Below are positions 63,926-64,000 of a DNA stretch of 64,000 nucleotides, in pieces (position 1 is the first letter of the stretch; every line of letters begins with the position of its first letter). The DNA is taken from the NCBI RefSeq assembly GCF_000621625.1, contig NZ_JHXV01000022.1, forward strand, positions 1-64,000, in the 5' to 3' direction. The notes beneath the pieces are model-generated. The model ran no database searches. It was not told where the DNA came from and saw only the letters and a list, made by a program, of their open reading frames with translations. The position numbers and the translations under genes were made by a program. This stretch comes from Crocinitomix catalasitica ATCC 23190. Its GTDB lineage: Bacteria > Bacteroidota > Bacteroidia > Flavobacteriales_D > Crocinitomicaceae.

Positions 63926-64000
63926 TATTTTGGGGTTTTGGTTATGGGATGATAAATAGCAATAAGTATTCCGCCGAATATACTAAATGTTAAGACAAAA
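63925..64000 (-). CDS. possible 3' end of an upstream gene (partial)
   Basis: A minus-strand frame enters from the window edge and ends at TAA 63925-63927, overlapping the kinase ATG (TAATG). Its 24 visible residues are hydrophobic and membrane-helix-like (TFSIFGGILIAIY) and end HPITKTPK. It may be the C-terminus of a protein, possibly the missing sensor, encoded upstream and translationally coupled to the regulator. Too short to identify. Confidence 0.3.
   Translation of the reverse strand, partial: FVLTFSIFGGILIAIYHPITKTPK

Overview
The window is AT-rich DNA from a member of the Bacteroidota, most likely a Flavobacteriales-type gliding or surface-attached heterotroph. The evidence is the number of type IX secretion system (T9SS) cargo proteins with type B (gliding-motility-associated, CHU_C-like) or type A C-terminal sorting domains, the PKD, SprB and SBBP repeat proteins, a GLPGLI protein next to a TonB-receptor-like barrel, a hybrid histidine kinase with an AraC output domain, and TonB C-terminal motifs of the FPGGE type. 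I cannot place it more finely. No rRNA, tRNA, CRISPR array or intact transposase was found.

Layout. (1) 1-16095, plus strand: a secreted-adhesin island. It opens with the 3' end of a large type B protein (1-852). Three tandem two-gene cassettes follow, each a ~100-residue secreted protein and a ~730-residue Ig-like/PKD/type B protein (1427-3928, 4062-6566, 6797-9366). Next come the headless remnant of a type A sorting domain (9353-9604), a 944-residue PKD/SprB protein, a REP-like tandem array (12741-13475), a small secreted protein and a seven-repeat propeller protein with a type B domain. (2) 16096-28258, mostly minus strand: a decayed heme-type ABC ATPase, three more type B proteins (849, 816 and 1319 residues) with one unrelated small secreted partner, and a two-gene arsenosugar unit (arsS plus an AhpD-like protein). 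(3) 28337-32302, minus: HDAC-family deacetylase, MFS exporter and DUF255 thioredoxin-like lipoprotein. (4) 32487-52807: a giant secreted protein with a beta-barrel partner, an ALDH7-type dehydrogenase, a TapB/DUF3108-like protein with a GT22-like glycosyltransferase, a VWA protein, a type A cargo protein, an acyl-CoA carboxylase beta subunit, a GLPGLI/TonB-receptor pair, a pterin dehydratase and a lipoprotein. (5) 52808-61818: a sigma factor and an anti-sigma-like protein carrying a C-terminal TonB domain, bracketed on both sides by the same two repeat families; then a YfbK-like VWA protein and a type A cargo protein. (6) 62057-64000, minus: a hybrid two-component regulator without a large sensor domain.

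Working together. Most of the window is cell-surface biology: at least eight type B proteins and two or three type A-like proteins would leave through the T9SS. No core T9SS gene and no PorP/SprF-type partner is encoded here. The strongest candidate for something undescribed is the repeated pairing of a tiny secreted protein, with one conserved cysteine, and a modular type B adhesin. The copies exchange N-terminal domains while sharing near-identical C-terminal stretches. Second are the repeat-bracketed sigma/anti-sigma-TonB unit and two candidate operators: a 16-bp palindrome before two transcription units, and a 21-bp-spaced direct repeat beside the AraC-type regulator.
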